Source: Apiosordaria backusii
Lineage: Eukaryota; Ascomycota; Sordariomycetes; Sordariales; Lasiosphaeriaceae
Assembly: GCA_030549205.1 (NCBI GenBank)
Contig: JAUKTV010000012.1
Span: forward strand, 1,198,501-1,262,500
Direction of reading: 5' to 3'
DNA: 64,000 bases
Shown: positions 33,616 to 43,575 of the stretch, piece by piece
Numbering within the stretch: position 1 is the stretch's first letter
How the letters are laid out: every line of letters begins with the position of its first letter
The notes under the pieces: generated by a model
What the model was told of the DNA's origin: nothing
What the model saw: only the letters and a program-made list of their open reading frames with translations
The model's database searches: none
Translations under genes and position numbers: made by a program

Positions 33616-35098
33616 ATGTTAACAGGAAACGGGGACGAGAAAGATACCCCCAGCGCGGGCTCGCCAGCGCTTGGTGGCCTGTCTGCTTTGTTGGACGAGG
33701 TGGTCGAGGAGATTTGGTTCAACGAGGAGGCAGAGGAAGAGGTGGGAGTCCGCGGTGATGACTTTGCCAGCGCGAGCTGTTCTCGCCCAACCGTGGAGGC
33801 TGAGAAGCCACTCCCGCCTCTGCCCTCCACGACGTTCGAGGGCCACGGAAGCTGGCGGAGAAAGCCTCGCTTTCGCCCGTCACTCTCGGCGGTCCGAGAC
33901 GTGTCACCGGTCCCGCCGGTCCCCAACTGCCCTCCCCCTCCGCCTCCGACAATGTCCATGCTCAACAGGACGGAGGCAAGCTCGGACGAGATGGGCCCGG
34001 CCGACAAGGGCAAAGGTAAGGCAGTGGATGAGGAGCAGACAGCCAGCAGACCCACCTTCCGCCAGCAGCTGGCCACATCACCCGCCGACACCCAAGCTGG
34101 TCTGTCTTTCTCCTCCGCGGCACCACCAATTCCTCGGCTGCCATCGCCTCTGCCTTCCTTTGTGCGCCGTATGACGGAAACTTCTGCTCCGCCTCGTTTG
34201 GCGGATCGTCCGCTCCACCCGGATCTCTTCAGAGAGAGGGTGCCGGTCGTGACTGCCTCACAGCGTAAGTTCCTCGACCAATTCTCTCAGGTTCACGATG
34301 GCAACTCGATCACTAACTTTCGCCATAGCAACTCCTACAACCGTGCCGCAGACCAGGCCACCCATCCCACAGGTCACGCCGTTCATCCACTCGCCTTCTC
34401 CCAAGAGGGCATCGGCCGCAACGATGGCGCCGACGGATAGGCCAGTCACCCCTCCCCAAGTCGCTCGGCCAGAGCTCAAGAGTCGCTGGAGCCCTTCACC
34501 CGCGCCGTCTCCGACCAAAGTTCAGCAGCTGATGAAGGCGATGAGTTTCGCCAACCTGAGATCCCAGAAGTCGAAAACCAATCTTCCAGACCAGCCGAGT
34601 TCCTCCTCTGTTCCGCCGCCCGTCCCGCCTCTCCCACCGACCACTCCCAAAACGACCAAACGATCCTCCAATCGATCAAGTGCAGGCACAAAGAAGAGCT
34701 CTGGGTCCTTCGGTAGAGGCACTTCGCCCTCCCATAAAGCTCATTACATGGCCGCAGCGTCTTGTCTCGACCCTACCTTCATGGCCCATGATACCACCGG
34801 AGTCACGCGCCCCAGAACTGCCTCTGAGAGAACCTCCGCTAGCAGCACGATCGGCACAGCGCTGAGCAGACAAGCAAGCACGATCACACCAGAGAGAACA
34901 CAAGCTGAGCTTCCCCCCTTGTCGCCTCTCCCTCCTCTCTCCGCTTTTCCCCCTGTTCCGCACATGTCAGCTGCGCCTTCGTCTCCTCCCCGCCCTACAG
35001 GTCCGTGCAGGAAGATCTCAATGCCGACCTTGTTCCCGAGGAAGAAGAAGTCAAGCGTGGGGAAGAAGGAGGATATAGACGAGGAAGAGGATAACTAG
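33616..35098 (+). CDS. proline/serine-rich protein, function unknown
   Basis: 472 aa; I do not recognise the family. Exons are 33616..34264 and 34329..35098, with an intron 34265..34328 (GTAAGT donor, CACTAAC branch, CATAG acceptor) that joins the frames in phase. The N-terminus is short and acidic (LLDEVVEEIWFNEEAEEE), followed by Pro-rich runs (PPPPPPT and many PPxPP), a central KVQQLMKAMSFANLRSQK segment that could form a helix, Ser/Thr-rich stretches and a basic C-terminus (FPRKKKSSVGKK) before an acidic end. Such composition suggests a disordered scaffold or signalling protein, possibly binding SH3 or WW domains, but that is inference. The ATG at 33616 is the first in the open frame. Confidence 0.6.
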
Positions 35099-35864
35099 AA
35101 GGGCTACACTACAACTCTCAAGACCTGCTCGCTGACTTTTCAACATCTCCTCAGTCACCATAATCCCGCGACTACCGCTTTGCTTTGTTACAAGGCAGGT
35201 CAAGGCCGATCGATATCAACACCCCATCCACTACTAATGCGAAGTCAAACATTCAACAAGAGCAGTATGTCGCTGATTTATTCCCTTACACTTTCAAGAT
35301 TCCCTATGTTCGACTTTTCATTCAGCATTTCCTACAACCTTTCCGACTGTCATTTTCTCTCATTTTCCGCATGGCTTTTTCGAATTCGGCGTTTTGGCAA
35401 GGGAAGGATGGCATTCAGCATCAAATCGGGAGCAGGGCTTCAACGGAGTCATAAGGGAAGGGAAAATATACCCCAGATACCCCCCCATCACGGCATCAAC
35501 AGGACTCGAAGTGATTGAGTGGCATTGTTCAAGGAAAATGCCTCAATTTATCCACCCCTCATGACATTTACAGGGTCGGATAACAAGGCAAAGAGCATCA
35601 CCAAGGAGGCATAACAGGACTTTTTCTGCATTGGGTTCATTTTAGATATGGCACCGGGACAGGGAGCATGGGGAGAGAGAAGATGGAAAGGGGAGCATCA
35701 GAGGCCTCGGGGGAAGCGAGGAGACACACCGCCAGAGCTTACAGGGACAAGGTATTCGCGTTGCATTTTATATTCCCATTTTGGGCATCAAAACGGAGAA
35801 AAGGGCCAGGGAATTCAAGCGGAGGAAGATAGTTACTTATCCAATAACTGCTGGTAATCAGGAG

Positions 35865-36060
35865 TTTGTTGAGAGTTTAGTCTCTGTTTATCTGAGGTTA
35901 AAGCCTCTGCTATCTGAGCTTCATACCTCTATTATCCAAGTTTTATGCCTCTCCTATCCAAGCTTTTATGCTTATGATATCTGAGCTTTTAGTGTACTCG
36001 ATCTGAGCTTACAGTAACCAGAACCGAGACTTTTACTGTCTACTATCCCAGCTTTAAACA
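35865..36060 (-). repeat. degenerate repeats shared with the 19.1-kb locus
   Basis: About eight diverged copies of a 20-30 bp unit. On the minus strand they read AAGCTCAGATA..., AAAGCTTGGATAGGAGAGGC and AAACTTGGATAATAGAGG, matching words at 19.1-19.35 kb. Other than copy decay, no coding or TE feature is visible. Confidence 0.5.
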
Positions 36061-36341
36061 ACACATCTAAATCATCCTCCCCTTTAAAGTTTGAAACACA
36101 TAGTCCTATAGAACGTCGAAGCTTACACTCTTTACCTACATGTACATAGTTAGGTACCGTAAGTTCATAATGAAGGGCACGTTCTACACGATATCTATCA
36201 CGCACCTTTTTCACAAGCTCTGTGTCCACCACCTGATTTGAGCTTTTAGGGCCGTCTTGAAGCACAAAACATGAAGCTGATCCATTACATAACTACATGC
36301 TCATATTCTCGCACATCCATTCAGGATCAGGCGTCGCACAC

Positions 36342-36352
36342 AACCCTAACCC
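36342..36352 (+). promoter_or_regulatory. telobox-like AACCCTAACCC
   Basis: Nearly two telomere-type repeats about 450 bp upstream of the Reb1-like gene. Together with the second copy at 36532 it forms a pair of telobox motifs in one promoter. Confidence 0.4.
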
Positions 36353-36531
36353 GTTCTTTGCTCACACCTTGGAGCGACTCTAGGGTACAGCTGTCACGTT
36401 GACAAAGGTGAGTCATGTCTACCTATTGTTTTGAGACACGTGAACTCAGCGCGTGACTGAAAATTCTGCATATCCGTTTGCTCGATCTTCGAGGAAGGCG
36501 CGAGATGGTCGTGTCTGTTTGTTCAATAAGA

Positions 36532-36549
36532 AAACCCTAACCCTACCCG
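36532..36549 (+). promoter_or_regulatory. telobox AAACCCTAACCCTACCCG
   Basis: Lies 250 bp upstream of the Reb1-like ATG. It combines telomere-like CCCTAA repeats (targets of Tbf1/Teb1-type factors in yeasts) with CTACCCG, one base off the TTACCCG core of Reb1 sites, so telobox or autoregulatory binding is possible. Confidence 0.45.
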
Positions 36550-36799
36550 TCGTGGCTGTGGCTGCTCCGCCAACCGTAATCGATTGCAATTAGTATGGGA
36601 GGCCCACTGTTAAGGAAATTAAGACCTTGGCAGTGGGACCTGCCACACGGCTCGGAAGTCCGCACCCACTGGGCTTCCTCCCACGTACAACACCGGAATT
36701 GACAGACTTTTTGCCCATAATATTGTTTCACACCTGGAACCCACGCAAACTACCAAAATTCTCGACTGTTACTGGAAAAACCTTGCCGATCCTATTAAA

Positions 36800-39709
36800 A
36801 TGGGAAATGAACAAAGTGTTCCTCACGACAACGCCGACACAGACGGTCAAAGCGGTCGCTCGTCGCCACTCCCACGCTGGGACCACCCGTGGAACCAAGA
36901 AAACGGTGACGGACCCCTTCCCCAGATCGAACCCTTCCCCGACTCCCCTCCTCCCGAGGCAGCCTTGTCCCAGCCAACGAAGAGCAAAAAGAAGAAAAAG
37001 ATGAAGCGAGATCGCGAATCGACTGCCGGTGCAGCTATGGACTCACCCGCTGCCGGACCTCGGTCTCTTCCACAGCCGACACCGATCAAGAGGAAGAAGA
37101 AGACGCGCCCGTCGTTGGGCAATGCCGAGAATGTCAGTCCAGATGGGTCAGCGAGGCGGCCTGAAGCTGCTGCCGCCGAGGATGATATGGAATTGGACGG
37201 ACCCGAGGAGGATCTCGCCCACTTGAAAACTGAGCGCCCGGACCACGACTCCGACGATGACGTCGACATGGACGGCCCATCTACACAGTCGCCATCCGTC
37301 TCTAAACCACCTGAACTTCAATACGAGAACGAAGAATCGCCGTCTTCTCCTGTTGTGCATGACAAGTCGGAAGCGGGGGTAGAAGAAGAAGGCGAGGCGA
37401 TTGATGTTTCGAGAATCGAGCTGGAAGATGGTGTGGACGAAGAACGCAATTTCCCTCCGCCAACGGTCAAGAACGAGAGGCTAAGAAAGGTAGTGGATGA
37501 GTCTGGGCCTGACTATGATTCTGGGTATGTCGAGACGGATGATAGTGCTGAGAGGAGTCAACGTTTCCCGACGCAGGTTTCACCGGCGTTGGATCAGGAG
37601 GAGGGTACGCCGTCGGGAGATGAGGCAATGCTGGATGTGAGGGCTGCGCCGGAGGGGGATGAAGAGGAGGTCATGGATGGGACACCGGAGAGTGATGCTA
37701 GTCCTGCCCAAGCATTGAAGGCTGCGCCTGAGGGGGATGACAGAGAGGAGGGGACACCGGAGAACGATGATGAGGAGGAGCAAGCACACAAGGCCGCGCC
37801 GGAGAGCGATGACGACGAAGAAGGGGCTCCAGAGAGCGAGGCTGGCGACGAAGAGCTGGTTAATGAGAGAGATGAAGAAGCCACGGTCAATGGGGTCAGG
37901 ACTCGATCCTCGCCAGACCTTGGCGGTGATGAAGCTGCCGAGGCAGCCTCGCCTTCTCCCCCTCCCCCATCGTCTATCAGGCCCCGTTCCACCAAACGAA
38001 AGGTTAAGCGTGCGTTTGACCCAGATGCCCCTCCTAACGTGCCACAAGAGCAGCCTGAAGAATCACCGACTCGCGCTCATAAGAAGCGGAAATCGAGACC
38101 GCAGCCAGAGGAGGAGGAGGAGGATGGCGAGCAAGCCAGCGCAGACACCCTACCGCCTAAGAAACAGAAGACAAAAAAGATTCGTGAAATCCTTCAAGAG
38201 CAACAGGAGGGCGAGAACGAAGAAGAAGCCCCCGACGCCCCTACCCCTGCCCCGAAGCAGAAGAAGGTAGCCAAGGCGAAGAAGTCGAAGAAGGCCGCCC
38301 TCAATGAAGAGGAGCCGGCCGTTGATCAACATGGCTATGCCACGGGGAGACTGACGACCATCGAAGAAGAAAAGGTCACCAGAGCAGTCAACAAGTTCCG
38401 TCGGGATGAGGGGATGACCCAACAAGAGATTAACAAGATCATCCACGAAAACCCTGCCGCAGCCGCCATTGCTGCTAAAGGCGCCCCGACACCGCACGGC
38501 GCTCTCTGGTCTACTGTCTGCGAGGCCTGCCCCTCACGAAAAAGGTTGAAGCTTCAGAAATTTTGCCGACAAAAATTTCACAACTTCGTGGCCCGTGGCC
38601 AATGGACCGCTCAACAGGACGAAGAATTACAAGAAATGATGAACATCCACGGCAACAAGTGGACGGTCATTGGAGGACTCATCAATAGGCATCCTCAAGA
38701 TGTCCGAGATCGATGGAGAGATCATCTTATCTGCCAGGACAAGGCTAAAAAAAATGAATGGAGTTACGAGGAGGAGAAGAAGCTTATCAAGGTAGTCAAG
38801 GAGGCTATTAATAAAATTCAAAAAGACCTGATATCGAGGAAAGAAGACAAAGGACAAGCGGAGAGCTTGGTCAACTGGCAGGGCATCAGCGCGGCTATGG
38901 GCCAGACAAGGAACCGGCTACAGTGCATGGAAAAGTGGAAGAGAATTCTCAAGGCTGAGCCGATTGCCGACCGGGACAGAGTTATGACTTTACTCCCTGA
39001 CACCGATAACTGGAGAGTGAAGCTGGCACGCCAGGATTTGAGGAGGATTATACCAGTTGAAAAGTACAGGCTGGCTTGCGTTGTTCGTGATAGCTGCGCT
39101 GAGGGTGAGAAGGAGATCAACTGGAAGAAAATTACCGAAAGGGTTTTTCAAGCTAAATATCAGCGTCAAGCGTTGGTTGTCGTTTGGGGACGCCTAAGGT
39201 CATCTGTGCCGAATCATGGCGACAAGACGGTCCACGAGTGCGCACAGCATATCATCGACATATATGACCGAGATGGCAACTTTGGAGATAATTACGGTGA
39301 TTATCCCGACGAACGAGCGACCCCCGACAGCGCTAGGAAACCTCCCGCCAGTGCCAAAAAGGCCAAGAATTCCAAAGACTCGAAATCACGTCGCAAATCA
39401 GCCCGTAAGAACTCGACCCCTTCTGCCAAACCGAAAGAGGCCAAGAGTGCAGCCATTGTGGTGGATGAGACCGACTCTGAACTTGAGGCCGAGCGAGAGG
39501 AAGACACCGAAATGGCCGATGCTCCTCCAGTCGACTCTGACGCGGCCTCGATCGACCCTGATGACGAGCCTGCGCTGAGCACGCTCAGCAGTAGTGACAT
39601 GGATGATATGGATGATATGGATGATATCCCCGCGAGGCTGCCGGGTCAGAGCCCGCCCAGGCCGACGCCGCCTCCGGGCAGGACGACGAGGAGGGTTGCG
39701 AGGCGGTAG
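36800..39709 (+). CDS. REB1: Reb1-like Myb DNA-binding protein
   Basis: 969 aa, single exon. Reb1/TTF1-type proteins bind DNA to stop RNA polymerase I and organise promoters. The N-terminal half is highly acidic, with basic KRKKK patches usable as nuclear signals and a small repeat around residues 270-350 (AAPEGDxxEEGTPExD units, 3-4 copies). The conserved core runs from about 510 to 810. It contains an EEEKVTRAVNKFRRDEGMTQ helix, then a Myb repeat with RGQWTAQQDEELQEMM, GNKWTVIGG and VRDRWRDH (about 595-640), a second Myb-like repeat starting NEWSYEEEKKLIKVV (about 652-715, ending LQCMEKWKRI), and a further helical region. The C-terminus is Lys-rich, then SDMDDMDDMDD, then Arg-rich. The start MGNEQS is the first ATG of the frame. 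Two telobox motifs lie upstream. Confidence 0.82.
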   Translation: MGNEQSVPHDNADTDGQSGRSSPLPRWDHPWNQENGDGPLPQIEPFPDSPPPEAALSQPTKSKKKKKMKRDRESTAGAAMDSPAAGPRSLPQPTPIKRKKKTRPSLGNAENVSPDGSARRPEAAAAEDDMELDGPEEDLAHLKTERPDHDSDDDVDMDGPSTQSPSVSKPPELQYENEESPSSPVVHDKSEAGVEEEGEAIDVSRIELEDGVDEERNFPPPTVKNERLRKVVDESGPDYDSGYVETDDSAERSQRFPTQVSPALDQEEGTPSGDEAMLDVRAAPEGDEEEVMDGTPESDASPAQALKAAPEGDDREEGTPENDDEEEQAHKAAPESDDDEEGAPESEAGDEELVNERDEEATVNGVRTRSSPDLGGDEAAEAASPSPPPPSSIRPRSTKRKVKRAFDPDAPPNVPQEQPEESPTRAHKKRKSRPQPEEEEEDGEQASADTLPPKKQKTKKIREILQEQQEGENEEEAPDAPTPAPKQKKVAKAKKSKKAALNEEEPAVDQHGYATGRLTTIEEEKVTRAVNKFRRDEGMTQQEINKIIHENPAAAAIAAKGAPTPHGALWSTVCEACPSRKRLKLQKFCRQKFHNFVARGQWTAQQDEELQEMMNIHGNKWTVIGGLINRHPQDVRDRWRDHLICQDKAKKNEWSYEEEKKLIKVVKEAINKIQKDLISRKEDKGQAESLVNWQGISAAMGQTRNRLQCMEKWKRILKAEPIADRDRVMTLLPDTDNWRVKLARQDLRRIIPVEKYRLACVVRDSCAEGEKEINWKKITERVFQAKYQRQALVVVWGRLRSSVPNHGDKTVHECAQHIIDIYDRDGNFGDNYGDYPDERATPDSARKPPASAKKAKNSKDSKSRRKSARKNSTPSAKPKEAKSAAIVVDETDSELEAEREEDTEMADAPPVDSDAASIDPDDEPALSTLSSSDMDDMDDMDDIPARLPGQSPPRPTPPPGRTTRRVARR

Positions 39710-40123
39710 GAAGTGTATTGCAGGTTTATGTAGGGAATGGAGATTAGGAGAAGGGGAGTGAAAACTGATAAAAGATAGTGGATAAAGATAGTCGCAAGGC
39801 TTTAAAAAGTAATTAATAGGCATTCTAATTACATCCAAACGCCTATTAAATTAACTTGAAGACATATTAACTACCTGGATACATAGCCTTAAGACCGCAA
39901 GCAAAAAACCACCCGTTGCCGTACAATATTCTTAACTCATCCTTAATTAATATCAGCCATGACTTACTTACGCTACCACCGCCAAAGAAAATTCGCGGCA
40001 AAACGCACCATGTCCTTGCTTAATTCCAGTCTCGAAACCGGCCCGAGAAATAAAAAGACACACTTTAAACCCATAAAAAGCTCAGGTACATACAAACAAT
40101 AACTAAGAAAAAACTCAACGCGC
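39710..40123. other. convergent intergenic region
   Basis: 414 bp between two stop codons, A/T-rich, consistent with two 3' UTRs. Nothing else seen. Confidence 0.45.
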
Positions 40124-41665
40124 TCACTCAAAATAAAACCTCCCCAATCTCTCCCCACCCCCCCTCGGACTCCTCAACCCTTGACCCCCACCACTCCCCT
40201 GATGACCCTCAAACTGCTCCCTAATTATCCTCTCCGCCGCCTCCCTCGAGTTCGCCCCCGTCCCAGTAGACCCAGACGCAACAGACAGCGTGCTTGGCGA
40301 CGTTACGTTATTCTGCTGTTGCTGTTGAGCTTGTTGCAAAGCCAACGCCTGCTGCTGAGCAACATGCTGATGCGAACCCGGCTGCTGCGTCTCTCTAATC
40401 GCGCTGGTCGGATGCATGAGCGGCTGCTGCCCCACCGGCACCGGGCCCCCCGTCGTGGTATCAACAAACACATCATCCCCCACACTTGCTCCCTGAGCAG
40501 CAGCCACCGTCCCTTCCAGCGCAACCCCATCCACCATCCTCGCTTGTTCAATCTCCCTCACGGCAGTCTGACTGACGGGTGTGTCACTATTGCTGCTGGC
40601 CGCCCCTCCATTGTTGTTGCTGTTATTGCTATCTGAAAGAAGAAGCCGTGGATCCGAAAACCCCAAACACCCCCTCCCAACAACCCCACCAGTCCCCAAG
40701 TTGTTGCTGTTGTTGTTCCTCGAAGCCGTCATCATCCCCATATTATTCAGTGTAGTAGTAGTAGGACCACCGCCAACACCCTCACTAAACCCCGAATTGC
40801 TCCTCTCCAGCCCACAAGCATTCCCTGCCCCTGCCTGGCCCTGCTGGCCAGGAGGCAGCCCCCTCCGATGATAAATAGGCCCGCTAACCGTGCTCCCCGC
40901 CCCCTCCCCAAACCCCACAAGCGACTCCCTCCCATCATCCTCCTCATCATACGTCCCCGCGCTCCTCCTGCTCACACTATCATCCTCATCCATCATCATA
41001 TCCTGATCATCATCCTGTCCCAAATTCGTGTAATTGCTCGCCCCCGCCACGCTCGCCGAGTCCATCTCGGTCAGCATATCCTCGTCTCCGTCCTCCCCTC
41101 CTCTCCCACGCATAGTCGTCGTCCTGCTCCTCCCACTGACTGAACCCCCACCGACGGAAGGGGACACCTCCGTCGCGGAAGCAGAGCCGACCGTGGACAT
41201 TTTGTTTTGCATTTGCGGCTGGCCCTGAGCGTCAAAGTAGGCTATCCCTGTTGGGGGATAAATTGTTGCTGTTGTTGGGGATGGAGAGGCTGGAAGGGTT
41301 GCGATCGGACTTGTTGGGGTTGGCGGGAGTAGGGGTTTACCAAGCCGGTGAGCCTAGAAATGCGGTCTGCGCGCTCGGCTTCGAGGGACGAGTTGGAGGG
41401 GTCATATTGTGGGGGCAAGCCTCGGTGGGAGGTATGGTGGTGATGGTGGTGGTGGTGGACTGTGCCTTTGTGGCCGTCTTTGATTGCGGTTGTCGAGAGG
41501 GCGGAGAGGGAGGTGGCGGTACTTGTTGGGGTTCCCCTGGGAAAAGAGTTAGGGGATGATGATGGGGAGGGGAGGACAGGGAAAATACATACGGAATTTC
41601 GGGGGTTTCTGGATTGGAAGGGGTTGGGGGAGGTTGATGAGGGTTGGGTGGGAGGTCTGTGACAT
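40124..41665 (-). CDS. conserved low-complexity fungal protein, with probable frame breaks
   Basis: The intact part is 41212..40124 (MSTVGSASAT near the start, EDMLTEMD, DDDQDMMMDEDD, LVGFGEGAGSTVSGPIYHRR, a Gln-rich run, and REAAERIIREQFEG and LGRFYFE at the end). Coding continues upstream. A second frame (41536..about 41246) reads SLSALSTTAIKDGHKG, a His run, and LEAERADRISRLTGL before a Gln-rich stretch. An intron 41592..41537 (GTATGT, CCTAAC branch, CAG) and a short first exon from ATG 41665 precede it. Joining these needs one extra base near 41641..41652 and one near 41246..41248, both in G/C runs. For the second, a 116-nt intron 41340..41225 is a weaker alternative because it lacks a good branch site. 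Sequence style suggests a nuclear or signalling protein; I cannot name a function. Confidence 0.6.
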
Positions 41666-42208
41666 CTTGTTGGTTGTTCGGCTATGGAGTTGAGCCTCGT
41701 ACGAGACTGAAAGTATTTGGGAATAGGGGTCGCGACACGGAATCTGTACTTGAAGTTGTGGTCCGGTTGTGCCGGCGATACCGAGACAAAGCTGGTTTGT
41801 TATCGACGCGTTTGGCGGGGTGGTTGTTGGTGCATTAACACCGTGAGAAGTGAAGCAAATAAACGCAACCAGTAATGGTCAGAAACAGCCGGATGAAACG
41901 GAGAAAGGATCGCTTGCTGGACTTGCATGCGCTGCTCCCATCCCAAAGGGCCTGGGCTGAATGACGTCTTATGCTCGGTTTCAGCCAATCATAACACGAA
42001 ATGCACCCTTGTGATTCGACGCTGCGGGGTCGCTGCCAGTTTACCTAAGCTTTGAGCTCCAGCGGGGCCGACCGATGCCAGCTTCCTCTGGGGCATCAAA
42101 TATTGGAATGGTACAAATGGGACCAGTTATTAACAACGCCTTATTGAACACGACAAGATATAGAGATATTAACATGATTCCAACAATAATGATCCTTAGG
42201 TACTTCTA
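41666..42208. other. intergenic region
   Basis: Promoter of the low-complexity gene and 3' flank of the Dabb gene, both minus strand. A 12-codon upstream frame (ATG on the minus strand near 41834) precedes the main gene. No other feature seen. Confidence 0.4.
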
Positions 42209-42681
42209 TCAGAACTTCCCAGGCCAAAACCCCACCGCATGCGTCTTCTCGACAATCCCCTTCGCCCCATCCCAGAAAGCAGCATACACCGGGTCTGTAT
42301 TGAGGTAATACTCCCTGTCTTCGTCGCTGTCAAACTCGCTCACAAATGCATGGGTTACTCTGTCCTGGTATCCCGCCACATTCATCAGCCTCAGTTCCGT
42401 TGCCAAAAACACGCAAGAAGAGAAGAACATACTTGGGTCTCACTCATCTTCGTATCTACCCCTCCCATGATATTCTTTATGTACGGCCGGTTGGTTTCCG
42501 GATGGACGCAGCTGTCTTTGAGGGCCAAGAGGCTGTCACACACCTGTCACAAACAAGGGGAAAGGTTAGCCTTCTGATCTTGCAAGTGTGTGCCAGGTGA
42601 TTAATCAGAGCTGACCCCTTGAATTTCCTCTGGCGTTGCCAGTGGTTTGAAGCTGAGCATCACGATGTGCATGACTCCCAT
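42209..42681 (-). CDS. Dabb (stress-responsive A/B barrel) domain protein
   Basis: 110 aa from three exons: 42681..42616, 42543..42433 and 42364..42209. The introns are 42615..42544 (GTCAGC donor, perfect GGCTAAC branch, CAG) and 42432..42365 (GTATGT donor, CTGAT branch, CAG); all phases close. It has the compact Dabb pattern: MHIVMLSFKPLATPEEIQ (first strand with His, then helix), CDSLLALKD, NRPYIKNIMGGVD, THAFVSEFDSDEDREYYLNTDPVYAAF and a C-terminal VGFWPGKF. Dabb proteins are small dimeric barrels. Some are polyketide cyclases or olivetolic-acid-cyclase-like enzymes, but most fungal copies are uncharacterised stress proteins. The first donor is non-consensus, so transcript data are wanted. 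This is the last intact gene before the repeat compartment. Confidence 0.8.
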
Positions 42682-43050
42682 TTTGATATTTGTCGACGCC
42701 TGATTCTTCTTGTTCTTAAGGGTAATGACGAGAATCTGTTTTGTTTGTTCGATGATCTGCTCTGACCGCAACCTGACTTGGAGGTAGTCATCCCAATGCT
42801 TTTAAGCTCTGATCTTTGCTCCCACTCATCAACCCCGCATCCATTACATCACAGTTCACCATCAAACCCGTGATTGATCAGCGGCATCTTGACGAAAAAG
42901 TCACCTGTTTCCAAATTCCAGACCGGAAAGCTGATGACAGTCGCCAATCAGAGAAATATGTCACATGTTCTCAAATGTCCGACTGGTAAAATTGTTTAGT
43001 ATCCTAAACAAGATACCTTGCCTGCGAACGCGATGTTAATCCGTGAGCAC
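42682..43050. other. promoter flank and repeat border
   Basis: Upstream sequence of the Dabb gene. Near 43009 it enters inverted-repeat sequence that precedes the foldback element. No gene. Confidence 0.4.
43009..43020. repeat. left member of a distant inverted repeat (CAAGATACCTTG)
   Basis: The exact reverse complement, CAAGGTATCTTG, lies at 44384..44395. Similarity extends inward for about 30 bp with G/A and C/T changes (GCCTGCGAAC versus GACTGCAAAC). The pair may mark the ends of an older element of about 1.4 kb into which the foldback element inserted. Confidence 0.45.
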
Positions 43051-43575
43051 GCACGTGATAAATCGGTTCGCAGAAAGGTGGAGCGAAGCTCCACATCAAG
43101 GATCTACTTATATCTCTGAAAAAATTCTCTGAACCATTGAAGGACCAATAGGAAGCCTGAGAACTATTAGTTGCTAAGACATACCACGTTTGGAGTTTTA
43201 GCCAATATATAATATATAGTAAATAGAGCTTCGCTCCAGCCACTGCTTACATTATCAGATTCCAGCTCTGACTTTGGAGCTTCGCTCCAACTATATATTG
43301 AAAACCTCCACGTTTGGAGTTTTAGCCAATATATAATATATAGTAAATAGAGCTTCGCTCCAGCCACTGCTTACATTATCAGATTCCAGCTCTGACTTTG
43401 GAGCTTCGCTCCAACTATATATTGAAAACCTCCAAACGTGGCATGTCTTAGCTACTAATAGTTCTCAGGCTTCCTATTGGTCCTTCAATGGTTCAGAGAA
43501 TTTTTTCAGAGATATAAGTAGATCCTTGATGTGGAGCTTCGCTCCACACTTTCTGCAAACTGATTTATCACGTGC
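43051..43575. mobile_element. foldback / MITE-like element with 145-bp inverted arms
   Basis: Left arm 43051..43194 and right arm 43431..43575 are near-perfect reverse complements, starting GCACGTGATAAATC and sharing AAGGATCTACTTATATCTCTG and ACCAATAGGAAGCCTGAG. Inside are two tandem copies of a 125-bp unit. Stem-loops of the form GGAGC-(TTC/GAA)-GCTCC occur in both arms and repeatedly in the centre. There is no coding capacity, so any movement would depend on a transposase from elsewhere. Target duplications are not clear. Confidence 0.8.
43185..43434 (+). repeat. two tandem 125-bp units in the foldback centre
   Basis: Units start CACGTTTGGAGTTTTAGCC at 43185 and 43310 and appear identical over about 120 bp. 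Each contains two GGAGC/GCTCC-type stem-loop sequences. Confidence 0.85.

Larger units (their letters stand above)
35099..36799. other. intergenic region with repeats and telobox motifs
   Basis: 1.7 kb between two plus-strand genes. It contains degenerate repeats (35865..36060) and two telomere-like CCCTAA motifs upstream of the Reb1-like gene. No gene supported. Confidence 0.45.

Noticed and set aside
43004..43367. two overlapping frames beginning with the same 20 residues
   Set aside because: The shared start is simply the tandem 125-bp unit of the foldback element read twice.
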